DNA of 64,000 nt, from NCBI RefSeq assembly GCF_013201545.1, contig NZ_CP053746.1:4664501-4728500 (forward strand), in the 5' to 3' direction. Positions 35,595 to 46,381 of this stretch are shown in pieces. A model generated the notes under the pieces. That model had not been told where the DNA came from and searched no databases. It saw nothing but the letters and a program-made list of their open reading frames with translations. How positions within the stretch are numbered: the stretch's first letter is position 1; each line of letters starts with the position of its first letter. Source of the DNA: Pseudomonas graminis. GTDB lineage: Bacteria; Pseudomonadota; Gammaproteobacteria; Pseudomonadales; Pseudomonadaceae. A program made the translations under genes and the position numbers.

Positions 35595-36593
35595 ATGTCA
35601 GATCGAGTCCTGATGGACAGCTATTCACGCAAGGTCGATTACGTACGCATGTCGGTGACCGATCGCTGCGATTTTCGCTGTGTGTATTGCATGGCGGAGG
35701 ACATGACGTTCCTGCCGCGTCAGCAGATTCTCTCCCTCGAAGAAATCCACCAGCTGGCTGAGCGCTTCGTCGCGCTGGGCACCCGAAAAATTCGTCTGAC
35801 CGGCGGCGAGCCACTGGTGCGCTCCGGCATCGTCGGGCTGGTGCGCAGCATCGCTGCCCTGCCCGGCCTGCGCGAACTGTGCATGACCACCAACGGCTCG
35901 CAGCTCGACAAACTCGCTGTGCCGCTGTTTGAAGCCGGCCTCAAGCGCCTCAACATCAGCCTCGACAGCCTCGACCCGGCTCGCTTCAAGGAATTGACCC
36001 GCACGGGTGAGCTGAGCAAGGTCATTGCCGGGATCGACGCCGCCAACGCGGCCGGCTTCGAGCGCACCAAGCTCAACTGCGTGGTCATGCAGGGCCGCAA
36101 CGACCACGAGATCAATGATCTGGTGGCCTTTGCGATTGATCGTGGGGTCGATATCACGTTCATCGAAGAAATGCCCCTGGGCACGATCAGCGAGCACAGC
36201 CGCGCCGAGTCGTTCTACTCCAGCGAGCAGGTGCGTGAACGCATCGCCGAGCGTTACACCCTGGTGCATTCGACCGAAACCACGTCCGGGCCTTCGCGCT
36301 ACTGGCGCGTGGCGGAAGCACCGCACATCCGCATCGGCTTCATTTCGCCCCACAGCCACAACTTCTGCGCGACCTGCAATCGGGTTCGGGTCACGGTGGA
36401 AGGTCGTCTGCTGCTGTGTCTCGGCAATGAGCATTCGGCTGATTTGAAAGCCGTGCTGCGGGCCAATCCGGGTCAGCCGGAAAAGCTGGAGAAAGCCATC
36501 GTCAGCGCCATGCAGCTGAAGCCGTGGAAGCACAACTTCGAGCTCAACGATGATGTGCAGGTGGTGCGCTTCATGAACATGACGGGCGGCTGA
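35595..36593 (+). CDS. moaA: GTP 3',8-cyclase MoaA (molybdenum cofactor synthesis)
   Basis: 332 residues. A radical-SAM enzyme that converts GTP to 3',8-cyclo-GTP, the first step of molybdopterin synthesis. The N-terminal 4Fe-4S motif is Cys25, Cys29 and Cys32 (CDFRCVYC). The C-terminal cluster uses Cys258, Cys261 and Cys275 (FCATCNR...LLLCLG). The chain ends in the conserved Gly-Gly needed for activity. Full length. Mo enzymes in this window include the hydroxylase at 8536-12568. Confidence 0.97.
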   Translation: MSDRVLMDSYSRKVDYVRMSVTDRCDFRCVYCMAEDMTFLPRQQILSLEEIHQLAERFVALGTRKIRLTGGEPLVRSGIVGLVRSIAALPGLRELCMTTNGSQLDKLAVPLFEAGLKRLNISLDSLDPARFKELTRTGELSKVIAGIDAANAAGFERTKLNCVVMQGRNDHEINDLVAFAIDRGVDITFIEEMPLGTISEHSRAESFYSSEQVRERIAERYTLVHSTETTSGPSRYWRVAEAPHIRIGFISPHSHNFCATCNRVRVTVEGRLLLCLGNEHSADLKAVLRANPGQPEKLEKAIVSAMQLKPWKHNFELNDDVQVVRFMNMTGG

Positions 36594-36682
36594 ATACGCC
36601 CTTGTTCATGAGCTGACCTGGCGTTGATGAGAAGCCTGGCAGCCTCCAGCTTGAGACCGCCAGCCTCTGTTGAACAGGCTGA

Positions 36683-37504
36683 TCAGCCCTTGATGAAGCC
36701 CAGCAGAATCTCGTTGATCTCTTCCGGCTGCACGTTGCACATGCCGTGAGCGCCGCCCTTGACCACGTGCAGTGTCGAGCCTTTGACCAATTCGTGACTC
36801 TTATAGCCGGACGCGACGATCGGAACGATCTGGTCGTCATCGCCGTGGAGGATCAGGGTTGGCACGTCGATCTTTTTCAGGTCTTCGGTAAAGTCGGTTT
36901 CCGAGAACGCCTTGATGCAGTCGAACTCTGCTTTGACGCTGCCGAGCATGCCAATGGACCAGAACGAGTCGATGGCGCCCTGGGAGGTTTTCACGCCGTC
37001 GCGGTTGAAGCCGAAGAACGGCACGGCGAGGTCCTTGAAGAACTGCGAGCGGTCGGCGGTGAAGCCGGCGCGGATGCCGTCGAAGACTTCCATGGGCAGG
37101 CCTTCGGGGTTGGCGTCGGTTTTGAGCATGATCGGTGGCACGGCGCCGATCAGGACGGCTTTGGCAACGCGGGCGGTGCCGTGACGGCCGATGTAGCGGG
37201 CGACTTCGCCACCACCGGTGGAGTGGCCGATCATGATGGCGTCTTTGAGGTCCAGGGCTTCGAACAGTTGGGCGAGGTCGTCGGCGTAGGTGTCCATGTC
37301 GTTGCCTTCCCAGGTCTGGCCGGAGCGCCCGTGGCCGCGGCGGTCGTGGGCGATGACGCGGTAGCCGTGCTGGCCGAGGAAGAGCATTTGTGCATCCCAT
37401 GCGTCGCCGTCGAGGGGCCAGCCGTGGGAGAAGACGATCGGTTGGCCGGCGCCCCAGTCTTTGTAGAAGAATTCGGTGCCGTCTTTGAGGGTCAGGGTGG
37501 TCAT
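36683..37504 (-). CDS. Alpha/beta hydrolase (non-haem chloroperoxidase/esterase group)
   Basis: 273 residues. Catalytic residues are Ser in GHSTGG (about 94), Asp in HGDDDQIVP (about 221) and His in GGAHGM (about 250). The [11 protein letters not shown] oxyanion segment and [10 protein letters not shown] are typical of the cofactor-free haloperoxidase/esterase group. No signal peptide, so cytoplasmic. It converges with moaA. Natural substrate unknown. Confidence 0.92.
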   Translation of the reverse strand: MTTLTLKDGTEFFYKDWGAGQPIVFSHGWPLDGDAWDAQMLFLGQHGYRVIAHDRRGHGRSGQTWEGNDMDTYADDLAQLFEALDLKDAIMIGHSTGGGEVARYIGRHGTARVAKAVLIGAVPPIMLKTDANPEGLPMEVFDGIRAGFTADRSQFFKDLAVPFFGFNRDGVKTSQGAIDSFWSIGMLGSVKAEFDCIKAFSETDFTEDLKKIDVPTLILHGDDDQIVPIVASGYKSHELVKGSTLHVVKGGAHGMCNVQPEEINEILLGFIKG

Positions 37505-37616
37505 GGGATGCGGTCCTCTGGAGTGGATGCGGGGGGAAGGTTGAGCGTAGTCGTTTGTGGCGCGGCTGGATTGGAGATATGTGCTTAATTGCCGCGGCCA
37601 GGCTTGAAGCCAAATC

Positions 37617-37926
37617 GAGATCTAGAGCCAGATCAAGATCAAGGGCGTCTGCCTGGGGGCAGACTATTTCGCCTTCGGCGAGTTACTTGGAAAAGCACCC
37701 CAAGTAACCAAGGGTGCCTGCTCCTGGTTTGGCCCTTCCTTCGTCAGGGTTCCTTCACTCCGGTCTCGCTCCGTGGGCCCGCGCCGAACGGGCATCCATG
37801 CCCTGACGGCGCTCTCGCCGCATCCATGCGGCTCGGCCCACTGCGCGAGACCTGCGTTCAGCCTGCACCCAAGTCGCGATTGGCGGTGACTGAGCCTTTT
37901 GTGTATGAAGATCAAGATCAAAAGCA
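37617..37926 (+). repeat. Dispersed structured repeat, copy R3
   Basis: Same orientation as R1. Core 37762-37852 with outer stem GGTCTCGC/GCGAGACC plus GTGGGCC/GGCCCAC around a TCC/TGC internal loop, and inner hairpins GGGCAT/ATGCCC and GCCGCAT/ATGCGGC. The GTTACTTGG...CCAAGTAAC hairpin is intact. GATCAA/GATC runs lie on both edges. Confidence 0.88.
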
Positions 37927-37935
37927 GATCAAGAG

Positions 37936-38181
37936 CTTCCCGGCTGAAGCCGGTCCCACAGGATCGCTGACCGCACGCGGTGTGTTAGTGGGACCGGCTT
38001 TAGCCGGGAAGAGGCCGGTGTGGCCATCACCATTTCCGCTGAATGCACGCACCCTCACTGTCTGATCGTGCCCACGCTCCGCGTGGGTATGCATCCCGGG
38101 ACGCTCCGCGTCCATCCCAGGTTGAAGCCGGTCCTACTGACCGCATACACATGTAGGACCGGCTTTAGCCGGGAAGACGCC
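37936..38181. repeat. REP cluster with a GCGTGGG-type hairpin repeat inside
   Basis: Four GCCGGC-class units (near 37936, 37988, 38119 and 38154). Between them, 38066-38116 carries a second dispersed repeat with hairpins CCCACGC/GCGTGGG and GGACGC/GCGTCC. The latter recurs at 51513-51572 and 54112-54172. Confidence 0.8.
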
Positions 38182-38218
38182 GGTATGGCCACCGGTGATG
38201 AGGCCTGAGACAGGCGCC

Positions 38219-40225
38219 TCAGGCCTGGTTGCCACCGCGGCTCAATGCACCCAGGCGACCGGAGATCGACTGCATGCCTTTGCCCAGCTCGCGCAGGGTG
38301 CCGGCGTCCCGGGCGCCTTGTTCGCTGGAGGCGTGGATGCGCACAGCCAGTTCGTTGATTTCATGGGTGACATGGCTTTGCTCCTGGGCGGCCACGGCGA
38401 TCTGATGGGCGCGCTGGACGATGTCATCAAAGCTGAAGACGGTGGTGCCCAGTGTGGCGGCGACATTGACCGCTTGCTGCACCGATTCTCGGGTGCGCTG
38501 GGCGCCGTTCTGCATGGTCGACACCGCCGCACTGGAGGCCTGACGCAGTTGCGAGATCATCTCTTGAATTTCGTTCGCCGAGGCCTGGGTTCTCCCGGCC
38601 AGTGTGCGCACCTCATCCGCCACCACCGCAAAACCACGCCCCTGCTCGCCTGCCCGCGCCGCTTCGATGGCGGCGTTCAGGGCCAGCAGGTTGGTCTGCT
38701 GGGAGATCGACTTGATCACTTCCAGCACGCTGCCCACGCGCTCGATGTCATCGCCCAACTGGGTGATGGCGCCCGCCGCGCCGGCAATGTCCGTTGCCAG
38801 TACTTCGATGGACTGGCTGTTGCTGTTGACCTGATCCTGGCTTTTCTGCGCATCGCCCAGGGAACGGCGGGCGGTGTCGGAGCAGTCCGTGGTGTTCTGG
38901 GCGACTTCGTTGGCACTGGCCGACATCTCGGTGATCGCAGTCGCCAGCAAGGTGTTGTCCTGGCGCTGGGATTCGGCCCGCTCGGCGACGCCTTGGGACA
39001 ACTGCGCCAGCTCGTTGGCCTGGCGTTCCAGAGACACCGACTCCTCGGCGATGCGGTGCAGCATGTCGCGCAGCGAACCGGCGTAGCGGTTGACCGACTC
39101 ACGCAGCGCGCCTATCTCGTCGGCGCGCAAAATCGCAAGTTGAGTATCGATCTGACCGCCCTGGCCCAGACTCGATATCTGCGCGGTGGTTTCCTCCAGT
39201 TGCGCCAATAGCCGCTTGCCTGCCAGCCAGGCCAGACCCAGCAGCATGCCCAACAGCGGCAACAGGAACAGCAGAATTTGTCCGGTGAGGCGGTCGGCCA
39301 GGCCGACGACGCGGGCTTCCGGGGTTACCAGGCCAATGCGCCATCCGGTGCCGGCCATGGTCGCCAGGGTGACGTAGGCCGGGCCGTTGAGCCGACCGTC
39401 GTGCTCAATCCTCAGGGTCGAGAGGGCCGAGGTGTTGCTCGCGAGCTGATCAGCCACCGGCTTCAACCAGGGTTGCTCCTGGCTCAATCCGGTAATGGTC
39501 AACAGGCCCTTGGTGCCTTTCGCATCGGGGAAATACAGCAGATTCCCCGAAGGATCGACCGCAAATGCGTAGCCGTCGGTGACGCCGCCTTTGTCTTTGA
39601 GGAAGGCCGCCAGACCGTCAAGCTTCAGGTCGATGGTCGCCACACCGGCGAACGCGCCCTGGGCCCGATAAGGGACGCTGCAGGTGGTCATTGCCACGCC
39701 GCTGACCGGGTCCTGATAGGCGTCGGACCAGACGCAATGCCCTGCCGGTGAAGACTTGGCCCCGGTGTACCAGGACTCAGCCTGATAAGGCGGCGTTTTG
39801 GCCTGGTTGTATTCGTCAGAGAAGTCCAGTCGGTTGCTGGTGTCCCGTGCCCAGAAAAAACTGCGCCGCTCGGTGCCTGCGGCAAAGGCGTTGGGCTCCG
39901 GCCACACGCCGCCACCGGCGATGGCGGAATCCCCCTGGCTGTCGATCAGCCCGGGGAAATTGCTCATGTACAGGGTTTCTTCGTGGGGCAGTGTCTCCGC
40001 CAGCAGCGCCATGGCAGCAGCGGTCCCCTCGATGCGACTCAGTGGCAGCGCCAACTGACGGGTAATGGCGCTGGCTGACTGCTCCGCCGACTCGGTGCCG
40101 GCGGCCACCAGTTGGGGTTTGCCGCCCAGGGTCATGACCGCGAAAATCGCCACCGCCGTGAGAATCAGCAATGTCAGGATCCCCAGGGTCATTCGTCCAG
40201 CAATACGGCGGGGAATCAAAGACAT
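38219..40225 (-). CDS. Methyl-accepting chemotaxis protein (dCache sensor)
   Basis: 668 residues from ATG 40225 (GGAG upstream). First membrane helix about 10-32. A large periplasmic dCache-type domain (about 40-320) contains [20 protein letters not shown] and [15 protein letters not shown] second membrane helix (about 330-352) is followed by a short HAMP-like region and the signalling hairpin [20 protein letters not shown]. Ligand unknown. The longer in-frame start at 40279 would put the membrane helix unusually far in and crosses an inverted repeat. Confidence 0.93.
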   Translation of the reverse strand: MSLIPRRIAGRMTLGILTLLILTAVAIFAVMTLGGKPQLVAAGTESAEQSASAITRQLALPLSRIEGTAAAMALLAETLPHEETLYMSNFPGLIDSQGDSAIAGGGVWPEPNAFAAGTERRSFFWARDTSNRLDFSDEYNQAKTPPYQAESWYTGAKSSPAGHCVWSDAYQDPVSGVAMTTCSVPYRAQGAFAGVATIDLKLDGLAAFLKDKGGVTDGYAFAVDPSGNLLYFPDAKGTKGLLTITGLSQEQPWLKPVADQLASNTSALSTLRIEHDGRLNGPAYVTLATMAGTGWRIGLVTPEARVVGLADRLTGQILLFLLPLLGMLLGLAWLAGKRLLAQLEETTAQISSLGQGGQIDTQLAILRADEIGALRESVNRYAGSLRDMLHRIAEESVSLERQANELAQLSQGVAERAESQRQDNTLLATAITEMSASANEVAQNTTDCSDTARRSLGDAQKSQDQVNSNSQSIEVLATDIAGAAGAITQLGDDIERVGSVLEVIKSISQQTNLLALNAAIEAARAGEQGRGFAVVADEVRTLAGRTQASANEIQEMISQLRQASSAAVSTMQNGAQRTRESVQQAVNVAATLGTTVFSFDDIVQRAHQIAVAAQEQSHVTHEINELAVRIHASSEQGARDAGTLRELGKGMQSISGRLGALSRGGNQA

Positions 40226-40241
40226 GGTCAAGCTCCGAAGG

Positions 40242-40259
40242 AAATGTAGGGCTACATTT
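40242..40259. promoter_or_regulatory. Palindrome upstream of the dCache chemoreceptor
   Basis: Perfect arms AAATGTAG and CTACATTT with a 2-base centre, 17 bp before the start codon. It could be an operator or a leader hairpin over the translation start region; no known regulator matched. Confidence 0.35.
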
Positions 40260-40364
40260 GCAACGGCCGTGACAGGCAAAAGTTGAAGCCGGACAGGCGT
40301 TTAAGCGACCTGAGCGACAGGAGGTCATAGGATGACTCGCCAAAAGTCAGCCCCCGCGCCCCGG

Positions 40365-41114
40365 TCAGACCTCCATGGCGTCCCGCGCCACCCGAACATG
40401 GTCGGGCAGTTCAGCGGCATGCTCCATCAGCCACGCATCCAGCGTATGCCCGACATGGGTCAGCAACGCTTGCGCGGGCTTGAGCGCTTCAATGATCTGC
40501 CGCGCCACATTCACATCATTGTGGTTGCGCGGCGTTTGCGGCTGGGGCGGCATGGAGCAATCCAGGACCAGCACGTCGAGTGCCTCGCGCTGCAAAAAGC
40601 TCTGGGTGTCGTGGGGCAAGCCGACGGTGTCGGTGAGATAGGCGATGCGCCGCCCTCCGCCTTCCAGCAGATAACCCAGCGTTGGCTTGGAATGCAGCAG
40701 CGGCAGCGCGGTGACTTGCAGTTCGCCCATCGACCGGCTTTCGAAGGGCATGAACGGCTGGCTGAAATCCAGTATGCCGGGGTGCTTGTACAGGTCCGAC
40801 AACCCTTCCGGGTCCACCGGGCCATGCACCGGGATCACCAGACCCTGGCCCCAGCGCAGGTGCAGCAGGCCTTGGGCGTGATCGGCGTGGTAGTGGGTTT
40901 GCAGGATGCCGCTTAGGCTGCGCGGCGGGAAGCGTTCAGTCAGGTCGGGCAAGCCGCTGTCGATCAGCCAGCGTTGTTCCCCCAGCTCCACCAGCGCGCA
41001 GCTCGGGCGGCGGCGCAGGCGTTTGTCGGCATGGGCGGCGCGACAGGCCGCGCATTCGCAGCCGTAAACCGGCACTTGCCGCGCATCCCCCGTGCCCAAC
41101 AGGGTCAGGCGCAT
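40365..41114 (-). CDS. phnP: Phosphoribosyl 1,2-cyclic phosphate phosphodiesterase PhnP
   Basis: 249 residues. MBL-fold enzyme that opens the cyclic phosphate left by C-P lyase to give ribose 1,5-bisphosphate. Zinc/manganese motif THYHADHAQG. The extra zinc site typical of PhnP (CECAAC with a nearby His) is present at about residues 19-28. Last gene of the operon; start overlaps phnN by 10 nt. Confidence 0.95.
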   Translation of the reverse strand: MRLTLLGTGDARQVPVYGCECAACRAAHADKRLRRRPSCALVELGEQRWLIDSGLPDLTERFPPRSLSGILQTHYHADHAQGLLHLRWGQGLVIPVHGPVDPEGLSDLYKHPGILDFSQPFMPFESRSMGELQVTALPLLHSKPTLGYLLEGGGRRIAYLTDTVGLPHDTQSFLQREALDVLVLDCSMPPQPQTPRNHNDVNVARQIIEALKPAQALLTHVGHTLDAWLMEHAAELPDHVRVARDAMEV

Positions 41115-41671
41115 GCGGGGGCGCGCTCCAGTCGCTGCAACAGTCGGGCGACCGTCTGCTCCAGGGCGCCGGAGTTGTCGAGGACGATCAGCGACGGATC
41201 GCTCACCTGCAGGTCGTCAGCGAATTGCGCGTTGCGCGCCAGCCGGGTTTCGATGTCTTCGGCCGACTCGCGCGCCCGACTGAGCAAGCGCTCCCGCAAC
41301 ACCCCCTGATCCACGGTCAGAAGCACAACCCACAGCGACGGATAACGCAACCGCGCCTGGGGCAGGTGCCCGCGCGAACCGTTGACCAGGACGTCGTGCC
41401 CGTCGGCCAGCCATTGATCGATCTCTTTCGGGATGCCGTAATGCAGGCCGTTGGCGGACCAGCTCAAGGCAAACGCACCCTGGGCCTGCAGCGCCTCGAA
41501 GCCCTCGACGCTGACGGCCTGGGCCGCTTCGCCCTTGGCTTCCGCCGAACGGGTGATGACCCGACGCACGATGCGGCAGTCCCGCGCAGCCAACGCCTCG
41601 CGGGCCGCGTCCAGCAGGCTGTCCTTGCCCGAACCCGACGGCCCGATGAGATAGATCAACCTGCCTGCCAT
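41105..41671 (-). CDS. phnN: Ribose 1,5-bisphosphate phosphokinase PhnN
   Basis: 188 residues. Guanylate-kinase-like enzyme that makes PRPP from ribose 1,5-bisphosphate, recycling the C-P lyase product. P-loop GPSGSGKDSLL at residues 10-20. Normal family length. ATG overlaps the phnM stop by one base. Confidence 0.94.
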   Translation of the reverse strand: MAGRLIYLIGPSGSGKDSLLDAAREALAARDCRIVRRVITRSAEAKGEAAQAVSVEGFEALQAQGAFALSWSANGLHYGIPKEIDQWLADGHDVLVNGSRGHLPQARLRYPSLWVVLLTVDQGVLRERLLSRARESAEDIETRLARNAQFADDLQVSDPSLIVLDNSGALEQTVARLLQRLERAPACA

Positions 41672-42834
41672 CAGAACACCCTCTTCGCTTGTCGCCAGAC
41701 TTGTTGAATGATTGGCAGTGTGCCGATAGCCCGGGCGTGGATCAGGTCGGCGCGCAGGCCGACGCGAATCTCGCCGCGATCGTGCAAGCCCGCCGAACGG
41801 GCCGGTGCCAGGCTCACCGTGGTCACGGCACGCGCCAGCCCGGCGCCTGCCGAGTCATCCGCTGCATCCAACTGGGCGCCCAGGGTGAATGCCGCCTGCA
41901 ACAGGCTGGCCGGATAGTAATCGCTGGAGAGAATATCCAGTAGCCCTTCTTCGGCCAATGTCGCCGCCGCAATGTTGCCCGAGTGCGAGCCGCCGCGAAC
42001 GATGTTAGGGGCGCCCATCAACACACTCATACCCATACGCCGGCAGCCCTGTGCGGCTTCGAGGGTGGTCGGGAACTCGGCGATGCTCATGCCGTAACCC
42101 GCCGACTCTTCCACGTGAGCCAGGGTGGCGTCGTCGTGGCTGGCCACCGACAACCCACGGGGCAGGCAGATGTCGACGATGGCCCGGCGATAACGGTCGC
42201 TGTAAGTCTTCGAATTGGCGACCTGCTCGACGATGAAGGCGTCCATTTGCTCGCTGCTCAGGTGGTACTTGCCTATGTAGTACTCACGGTACTTGGATTC
42301 CAGGGCGAACTGGCGCTGGCCCGGCGAATGGTCCATCACCGACACCAGCTGCACCAGCGGTTGCTCGACCAGGTCGCGGAACACGCTGAGGGTGTCGGGG
42401 TGGCAGACCTCGCAGCGCAGGTGCAGGCGGTGCTCGGCGCGGGTCATGTCGGCGGCGTTGGCCTTGGCGATCGCGTCGACCATGCCCGGCAGTTGCTGCA
42501 TGCGCTTGCCCTTGGGATTGACGTCGCCGATGGACAGCGCGTCGAACACGGTGGTGATGCCCGCCGCGATGATTTGCGCGTCGTGGCTCATCACCGCCGA
42601 GGCCGACGGCCAGTCCACACCGGGGCGCGGGCTCAGGTGTTTTTCCAGGTTATCGGTGTGCAGCTCGACCAGCCCCGGCAGCAGGTAATCGCCGTTGAGG
42701 TTCTGCGCCTGGGGCAACTGGCTGAGGCGGTCGTCCACCTCGCTGATCAACCCGTCGCGCAGCACCAGGGTACCGGTGAAGACGCGCTCGGCGGTGACGA
42801 TCTTGGCGTGGGTCAGGATCTGTTCGTTCAGCAT
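41671..42834 (-). CDS. phnM: Alpha-D-ribose 1-methylphosphonate 5-triphosphate diphosphatase PhnM
   Basis: 387 residues. Amidohydrolase-superfamily enzyme that removes pyrophosphate from the PhnGHIL product. Metal motif HTDNLEKH (about 59-66), further ligands in [10 protein letters not shown] and [10 protein letters not shown]. Full length; its start lies inside the end of phnL. Confidence 0.96.
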   Translation of the reverse strand: MLNEQILTHAKIVTAERVFTGTLVLRDGLISEVDDRLSQLPQAQNLNGDYLLPGLVELHTDNLEKHLSPRPGVDWPSASAVMSHDAQIIAAGITTVFDALSIGDVNPKGKRMQQLPGMVDAIAKANAADMTRAEHRLHLRCEVCHPDTLSVFRDLVEQPLVQLVSVMDHSPGQRQFALESKYREYYIGKYHLSSEQMDAFIVEQVANSKTYSDRYRRAIVDICLPRGLSVASHDDATLAHVEESAGYGMSIAEFPTTLEAAQGCRRMGMSVLMGAPNIVRGGSHSGNIAAATLAEEGLLDILSSDYYPASLLQAAFTLGAQLDAADDSAGAGLARAVTTVSLAPARSAGLHDRGEIRVGLRADLIHARAIGTLPIIQQVWRQAKRVF

Positions 42835-43568
42835 TGTTCGGTCTCCTTCGGGCTTGAGGCCATCGAGGGTTGCAGGTCGACATCTGGCGGGGTCATGTCC
42901 AGGTGGCGGTCGGACACCGCTTCCCGGGCCAGTCGGTCGTGGAAGATGCCAATCACCGCAGCGCCGGCGCTTTTCGCTTCATGGATCAATTCAAGGACCA
43001 CCTGGCGATTGCCGTCGTCCAGCGAAGCGGTAGGCTCGTCCAGCAGCATCACCGGCCACGGCACCATGAAGCCGCGGGCGATGTTGACGCGCTGCTGCTC
43101 GCCGCCGGAAAACGTCCCCGGCGCCAGCTGCCACAGCCGTTGGGGAATGTTCAGCCGGGCGAGCAGATGCTCGGCGCGGGCCTGGGCGTCCTCGCGTTTC
43201 CAGCCACGGGCCAGGGCCGGTTCCATGACCACGTCGACGGTGGCGACGCGGGGAATCACCCGCAGAAACTGGCTGACGTAGCCGAGGGTGTGCTGGCGCA
43301 CTTGCAACACCTCGCGCGGCGCAGCGCCGACCAGCTCGATCCACTCGCCCTGGTGCTGCACGCGAATGCTGCCGCCGGCCGGCAGGTAGTTGCCGTACAA
43401 GGTGCGCAGCAGCGTGCTTTTGCCCGCGCCGGAATGACCGTGGAGCACCAGGCATTCGCCGCCGCCGACGGAGAAATTCAGGCCGCGCAGCACGTTGAGC
43501 ACGACGCCGCTCTGCTGGTGCAGGGTGAAGGTTTTCGAGAGGTCACGGACCTCGATCAGCGTGTTCAT
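42828..43568 (-). CDS. phnL: C-P lyase system protein PhnL (ABC-type ATPase)
   Basis: 246 residues from ATG 43568 ([14 protein letters not shown] upstream); ATG 43577 is in frame but its GGG is too close. Walker [12 protein letters not shown], signature [14 protein letters not shown], Walker [13 protein letters not shown]. Works with PhnG, PhnH and PhnI to attach the phosphonate to ribose triphosphate. Confidence 0.95.
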   Translation of the reverse strand: MNTLIEVRDLSKTFTLHQQSGVVLNVLRGLNFSVGGGECLVLHGHSGAGKSTLLRTLYGNYLPAGGSIRVQHQGEWIELVGAAPREVLQVRQHTLGYVSQFLRVIPRVATVDVVMEPALARGWKREDAQARAEHLLARLNIPQRLWQLAPGTFSGGEQQRVNIARGFMVPWPVMLLDEPTASLDDGNRQVVLELIHEAKSAGAAVIGIFHDRLAREAVSDRHLDMTPPDVDLQPSMASSPKETEQC

Positions 43569-43590
43569 TGAAGGCATCCCGAAAGTCGGA

Positions 43591-44421
43591 TCATGGCTGC
43601 AGCACTGAAGACACCAGCAGCTGCGAGTACGGATGTTGCGGGTCGTCGAGGATCTGATCGGTCAAGCCGGTTTCCACCACGTGAGAACGGCGCATGACCA
43701 TCAGCCTGTCGGCAAGCAAGCGGGCGACGGCCAGGTCGTGGGTGACGATCACCACCGCCAGGTCCAGCTCGCGCACCAGCCCGCGCATCAGGTCCAGCAA
43801 ACGCGCCTGCACCGACACGTCGAGGCCGCCGGTGGGTTCGTCCATAAACACCAGCCTTGGGCCGGACACCAGATTTCGGGCGATCTGCAAACGTTGTTGC
43901 ATGCCGCCGGAAAAGGTCCGCGGCAGGTCGTCGATGCGGGCCGGGTCGATCTCCACCTGATTGAGCCAGTCCAGCCCGGCCGCCCGCAGCGCCTGATAAT
44001 TGCGCACGCCCTGGGCCATCAGCCGCTCACCGATATTGGCGCCGGCCGATACCGCCATGCGCAGGCCGTCCCGAGGGTTCTGCTCAACGAAGCCCCACTC
44101 GGTGCGCAGCAAGGTGCGGCGCTCGGCCTCGCTGGCGCTGTACAGATCCAGCCATTGGCCGGCGCTTTTGTGGGTGTCGGCGAGGCGGTAATCGATGACG
44201 CCGCGGTCGGGCGCGCAACGGCCGCTGAGCAGGGACAGCAGCGTCGACTTGCCCGAGCCTGACTCGCCGACGATGCCCAGCACCTCGCCGGGATAGAGCT
44301 CGAAACTGACCTCCTGGCAGCCTTTCTCCGGGCCGTACAGCTTGGTCAGGCCACGCACCTTCAGCAGCGGCTGGGTGCAATCAGTGATTGCTTCACGGTT
44401 GATCCGTTGAGCAGCGTTCAT
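43591..44421 (-). CDS. phnK: C-P lyase system protein PhnK (ABC-type ATPase)
   Basis: 276 residues from ATG 44421, overlapping the phnJ stop as ATGA. Walker [12 protein letters not shown], signature [15 protein letters not shown], Walker [13 protein letters not shown]. Binds the PhnGHIJ core complex. The in-frame extension upstream overlaps phnJ and is not used. Confidence 0.95.
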   Translation of the reverse strand: MNAAQRINREAITDCTQPLLKVRGLTKLYGPEKGCQEVSFELYPGEVLGIVGESGSGKSTLLSLLSGRCAPDRGVIDYRLADTHKSAGQWLDLYSASEAERRTLLRTEWGFVEQNPRDGLRMAVSAGANIGERLMAQGVRNYQALRAAGLDWLNQVEIDPARIDDLPRTFSGGMQQRLQIARNLVSGPRLVFMDEPTGGLDVSVQARLLDLMRGLVRELDLAVVIVTHDLAVARLLADRLMVMRRSHVVETGLTDQILDDPQHPYSQLLVSSVLQP

Positions 44422-45311
44422 TGGACGGCCCTCCCCTGACTGACCCGTTGCGCGCAGTAGTCGGTGTCCGAGCAGACGAAGCTCTGGGTGCCCTGATCGT
44501 CGAGGATCAGCTCGTCGAGAAACGAATCCTGGCTGCCGCAAATGGCGCAATTGTGTTCCCACTTCTGCACTCTAAAAGGGTGATCCTCGAAATCCAGGCT
44601 GGTGACGCGGGTGAACGGCGGCACCGCATACAGACGCTTCTCGCGACCGGCGCCGAACAGCATGAGCGCCGGGCTCATGTCCAGTTTCGGGTTGTCGAAT
44701 TTGGGGATCGGCGACGGGTCCATGACGTAGCGCTCGTCGACTGTCACCGGGTAGGCGTAGGCCGTGGCGATGTGGCCGAAGGTGGCGATGTCCTCGTAAA
44801 GCTTGACGTGCATGACGCCGTAATCATTCAGCGCGTGCATGGTGCGGGTCTCGGTCTCCGACGGTTCGATGAAGCGCAGCGGCTCGGGGATCGGCACCTG
44901 ATAGACCATGATCTGGTCGGCGTGCAGCGGCGTTTCCGGGATGCGGTGACGGGTCTGGATGATCGTCGCCTCGGGAGTGCGTTCGGTGGTGGCGACACCG
45001 GCGGTGCGGGCGAAGAAGCGGCGGATCGACACGGCGTTGGTGGTGTCGTCGGCGCCCTGATCGATGACTTTGAGCACGTCTTCGGCGCCAAGGATCGCGG
45101 CGGTCAGTTGCATCCCGCCGGTGCCCCAGCCATAGGGCAGCGGCATTTCGCGGCCACCGAAGGGCACTTGATAGCCGGGAATGGCCACGGCCTTGAGCAG
45201 GCCGCGACGGATCATCCGTTTGGTCTGTTCGTCCAGATAGGCGAAGTTGTACGCCTCATCTCTCGGCGTCGATGGTAAAGGCTGTGGGCGTGGCGGCGTG
45301 GCGGCATTCAT
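44418..45311 (-). CDS. phnJ: C-P lyase catalytic subunit PhnJ (radical SAM)
   Basis: 297 residues. Cleaves the carbon-phosphorus bond of ribose 1-alkylphosphonate 5-phosphate by radical SAM chemistry. The unusual C-terminal 4Fe-4S cysteines are Cys255, Cys258 and Cys280, with Cys286 close by (NCAICGS, FVCSDTDYC). GYQVPFGGREMPLPYGWGTGG is near the start. Full length. Overlaps both neighbours by 4 nt. Confidence 0.98.
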   Translation of the reverse strand: MNAATPPRPQPLPSTPRDEAYNFAYLDEQTKRMIRRGLLKAVAIPGYQVPFGGREMPLPYGWGTGGMQLTAAILGAEDVLKVIDQGADDTTNAVSIRRFFARTAGVATTERTPEATIIQTRHRIPETPLHADQIMVYQVPIPEPLRFIEPSETETRTMHALNDYGVMHVKLYEDIATFGHIATAYAYPVTVDERYVMDPSPIPKFDNPKLDMSPALMLFGAGREKRLYAVPPFTRVTSLDFEDHPFRVQKWEHNCAICGSQDSFLDELILDDQGTQSFVCSDTDYCAQRVSQGRAVQ

Positions 45312-46381
45312 TGGGCCTGCTCCCTGGAGGGCGTGCGCAGTTTGCGGATCAGTTCCAGTTCGGCCTGGAAGTCCACGTAGTGCGGCAGTTTCAGGTGCGA
45401 GACGAAACCGGCGGCTTCGACGTTGTCGCAGTGGGCGAGCACGAACTCTTCCTGCTGCGCCGGCGAGACGATCTCCTCGCTGTACTCACCGGCGCGCAAC
45501 GAGCGGTCCACTAGCGCCATGCCCATGGCTTTGCGTTCGGCGTGCCCGAAGGCCAGGCCGTAACCGCGCGTGAATTGCGGCAGCTCGGTGGCGGACCCGA
45601 CGAACTGGTTGACCATCTCGCACTCGGTCACTTCGATGGCGCCGATGGAGATCGGGAAGCCCAGCTCTTCCGGCTCGATCCACACCTCCACTTCACCGAC
45701 GCGAATCTCGCCGGCAAACGGATGATTGCGGCCGTAGCCACGCTGAGTCGAATAGCCCAGTGCCAACAGAAAACCTTCGTCGCCCCGGGCCAGCGCTTGC
45801 AGGCGCTCGGCGCGGCTGGCCGGGTACTCCAGCGGCTCACGGGTGATGTCGGCGACCGGCGCGCCGGTGTCCTGTTCTTCCTTGATCAGGCCTTCTTTCG
45901 CCAGCAATCCCAACACCCGCGGACAGTCCTGGACCGCCGCGTCGGCCTGACTTTCAGGGCCAGGGAATTCGCCTTCAGCCAGTAAGGTGAAATCCAGCAA
46001 GCGATGGGTGTAATCGAAGGTCGGTCCCAACAGCTGCCCGCCCGGCACGTCCTTGAACGTGGCCGACAGTCGCCGGTTGAGCTGCATGTCCGAGGTGTCG
46101 ATGGGCAGGCTGGCGCTGAAGCGCGTCAGCGTGGTGCGGTAGGCGCGCAGCAGGAAGATCGCTTCCACCAGATCGCCGGCCGACTGCTTGATCGCCAGCG
46201 CCGCGAGTTCGGCATCGTACAGCGAGCCTTCGGTCATCACCCGGGCGACGGCCAGGGGCAATTGCTGACGGATCTGTTCCACGCCCAGCTCGGCAACCGA
46301 GGGGTCGCCCCGGCGCTGTTTCGCCAGCAGTTTGTGGGCATTGTCGATGGCCTGTTCGCCACCTTTGACGGCAACGTACAT
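45308..46381 (-). CDS. phnI: C-P lyase subunit PhnI
   Basis: 357 residues, full family length. Nucleosidase subunit that displaces adenine from ATP so the phosphonate can be attached. Motifs YVAVKGGEQAIDNAHKLL at the N-terminus and LGYSTQRGYGRNHPFAGEIR in the middle are diagnostic. The start overlaps phnH by one base. Confidence 0.97.
   Translation of the reverse strand: MYVAVKGGEQAIDNAHKLLAKQRRGDPSVAELGVEQIRQQLPLAVARVMTEGSLYDAELAALAIKQSAGDLVEAIFLLRAYRTTLTRFSASLPIDTSDMQLNRRLSATFKDVPGGQLLGPTFDYTHRLLDFTLLAEGEFPGPESQADAAVQDCPRVLGLLAKEGLIKEEQDTGAPVADITREPLEYPASRAERLQALARGDEGFLLALGYSTQRGYGRNHPFAGEIRVGEVEVWIEPEELGFPISIGAIEVTECEMVNQFVGSATELPQFTRGYGLAFGHAERKAMGMALVDRSLRAGEYSEEIVSPAQQEEFVLAHCDNVEAAGFVSHLKLPHYVDFQAELELIRKLRTPSREQAQ

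Noticed and set aside
41983..43281. 432-codon plus-strand frame across phnM and phnL
   Set aside because: Crosses two real genes of the phn operon in antisense; no domain.
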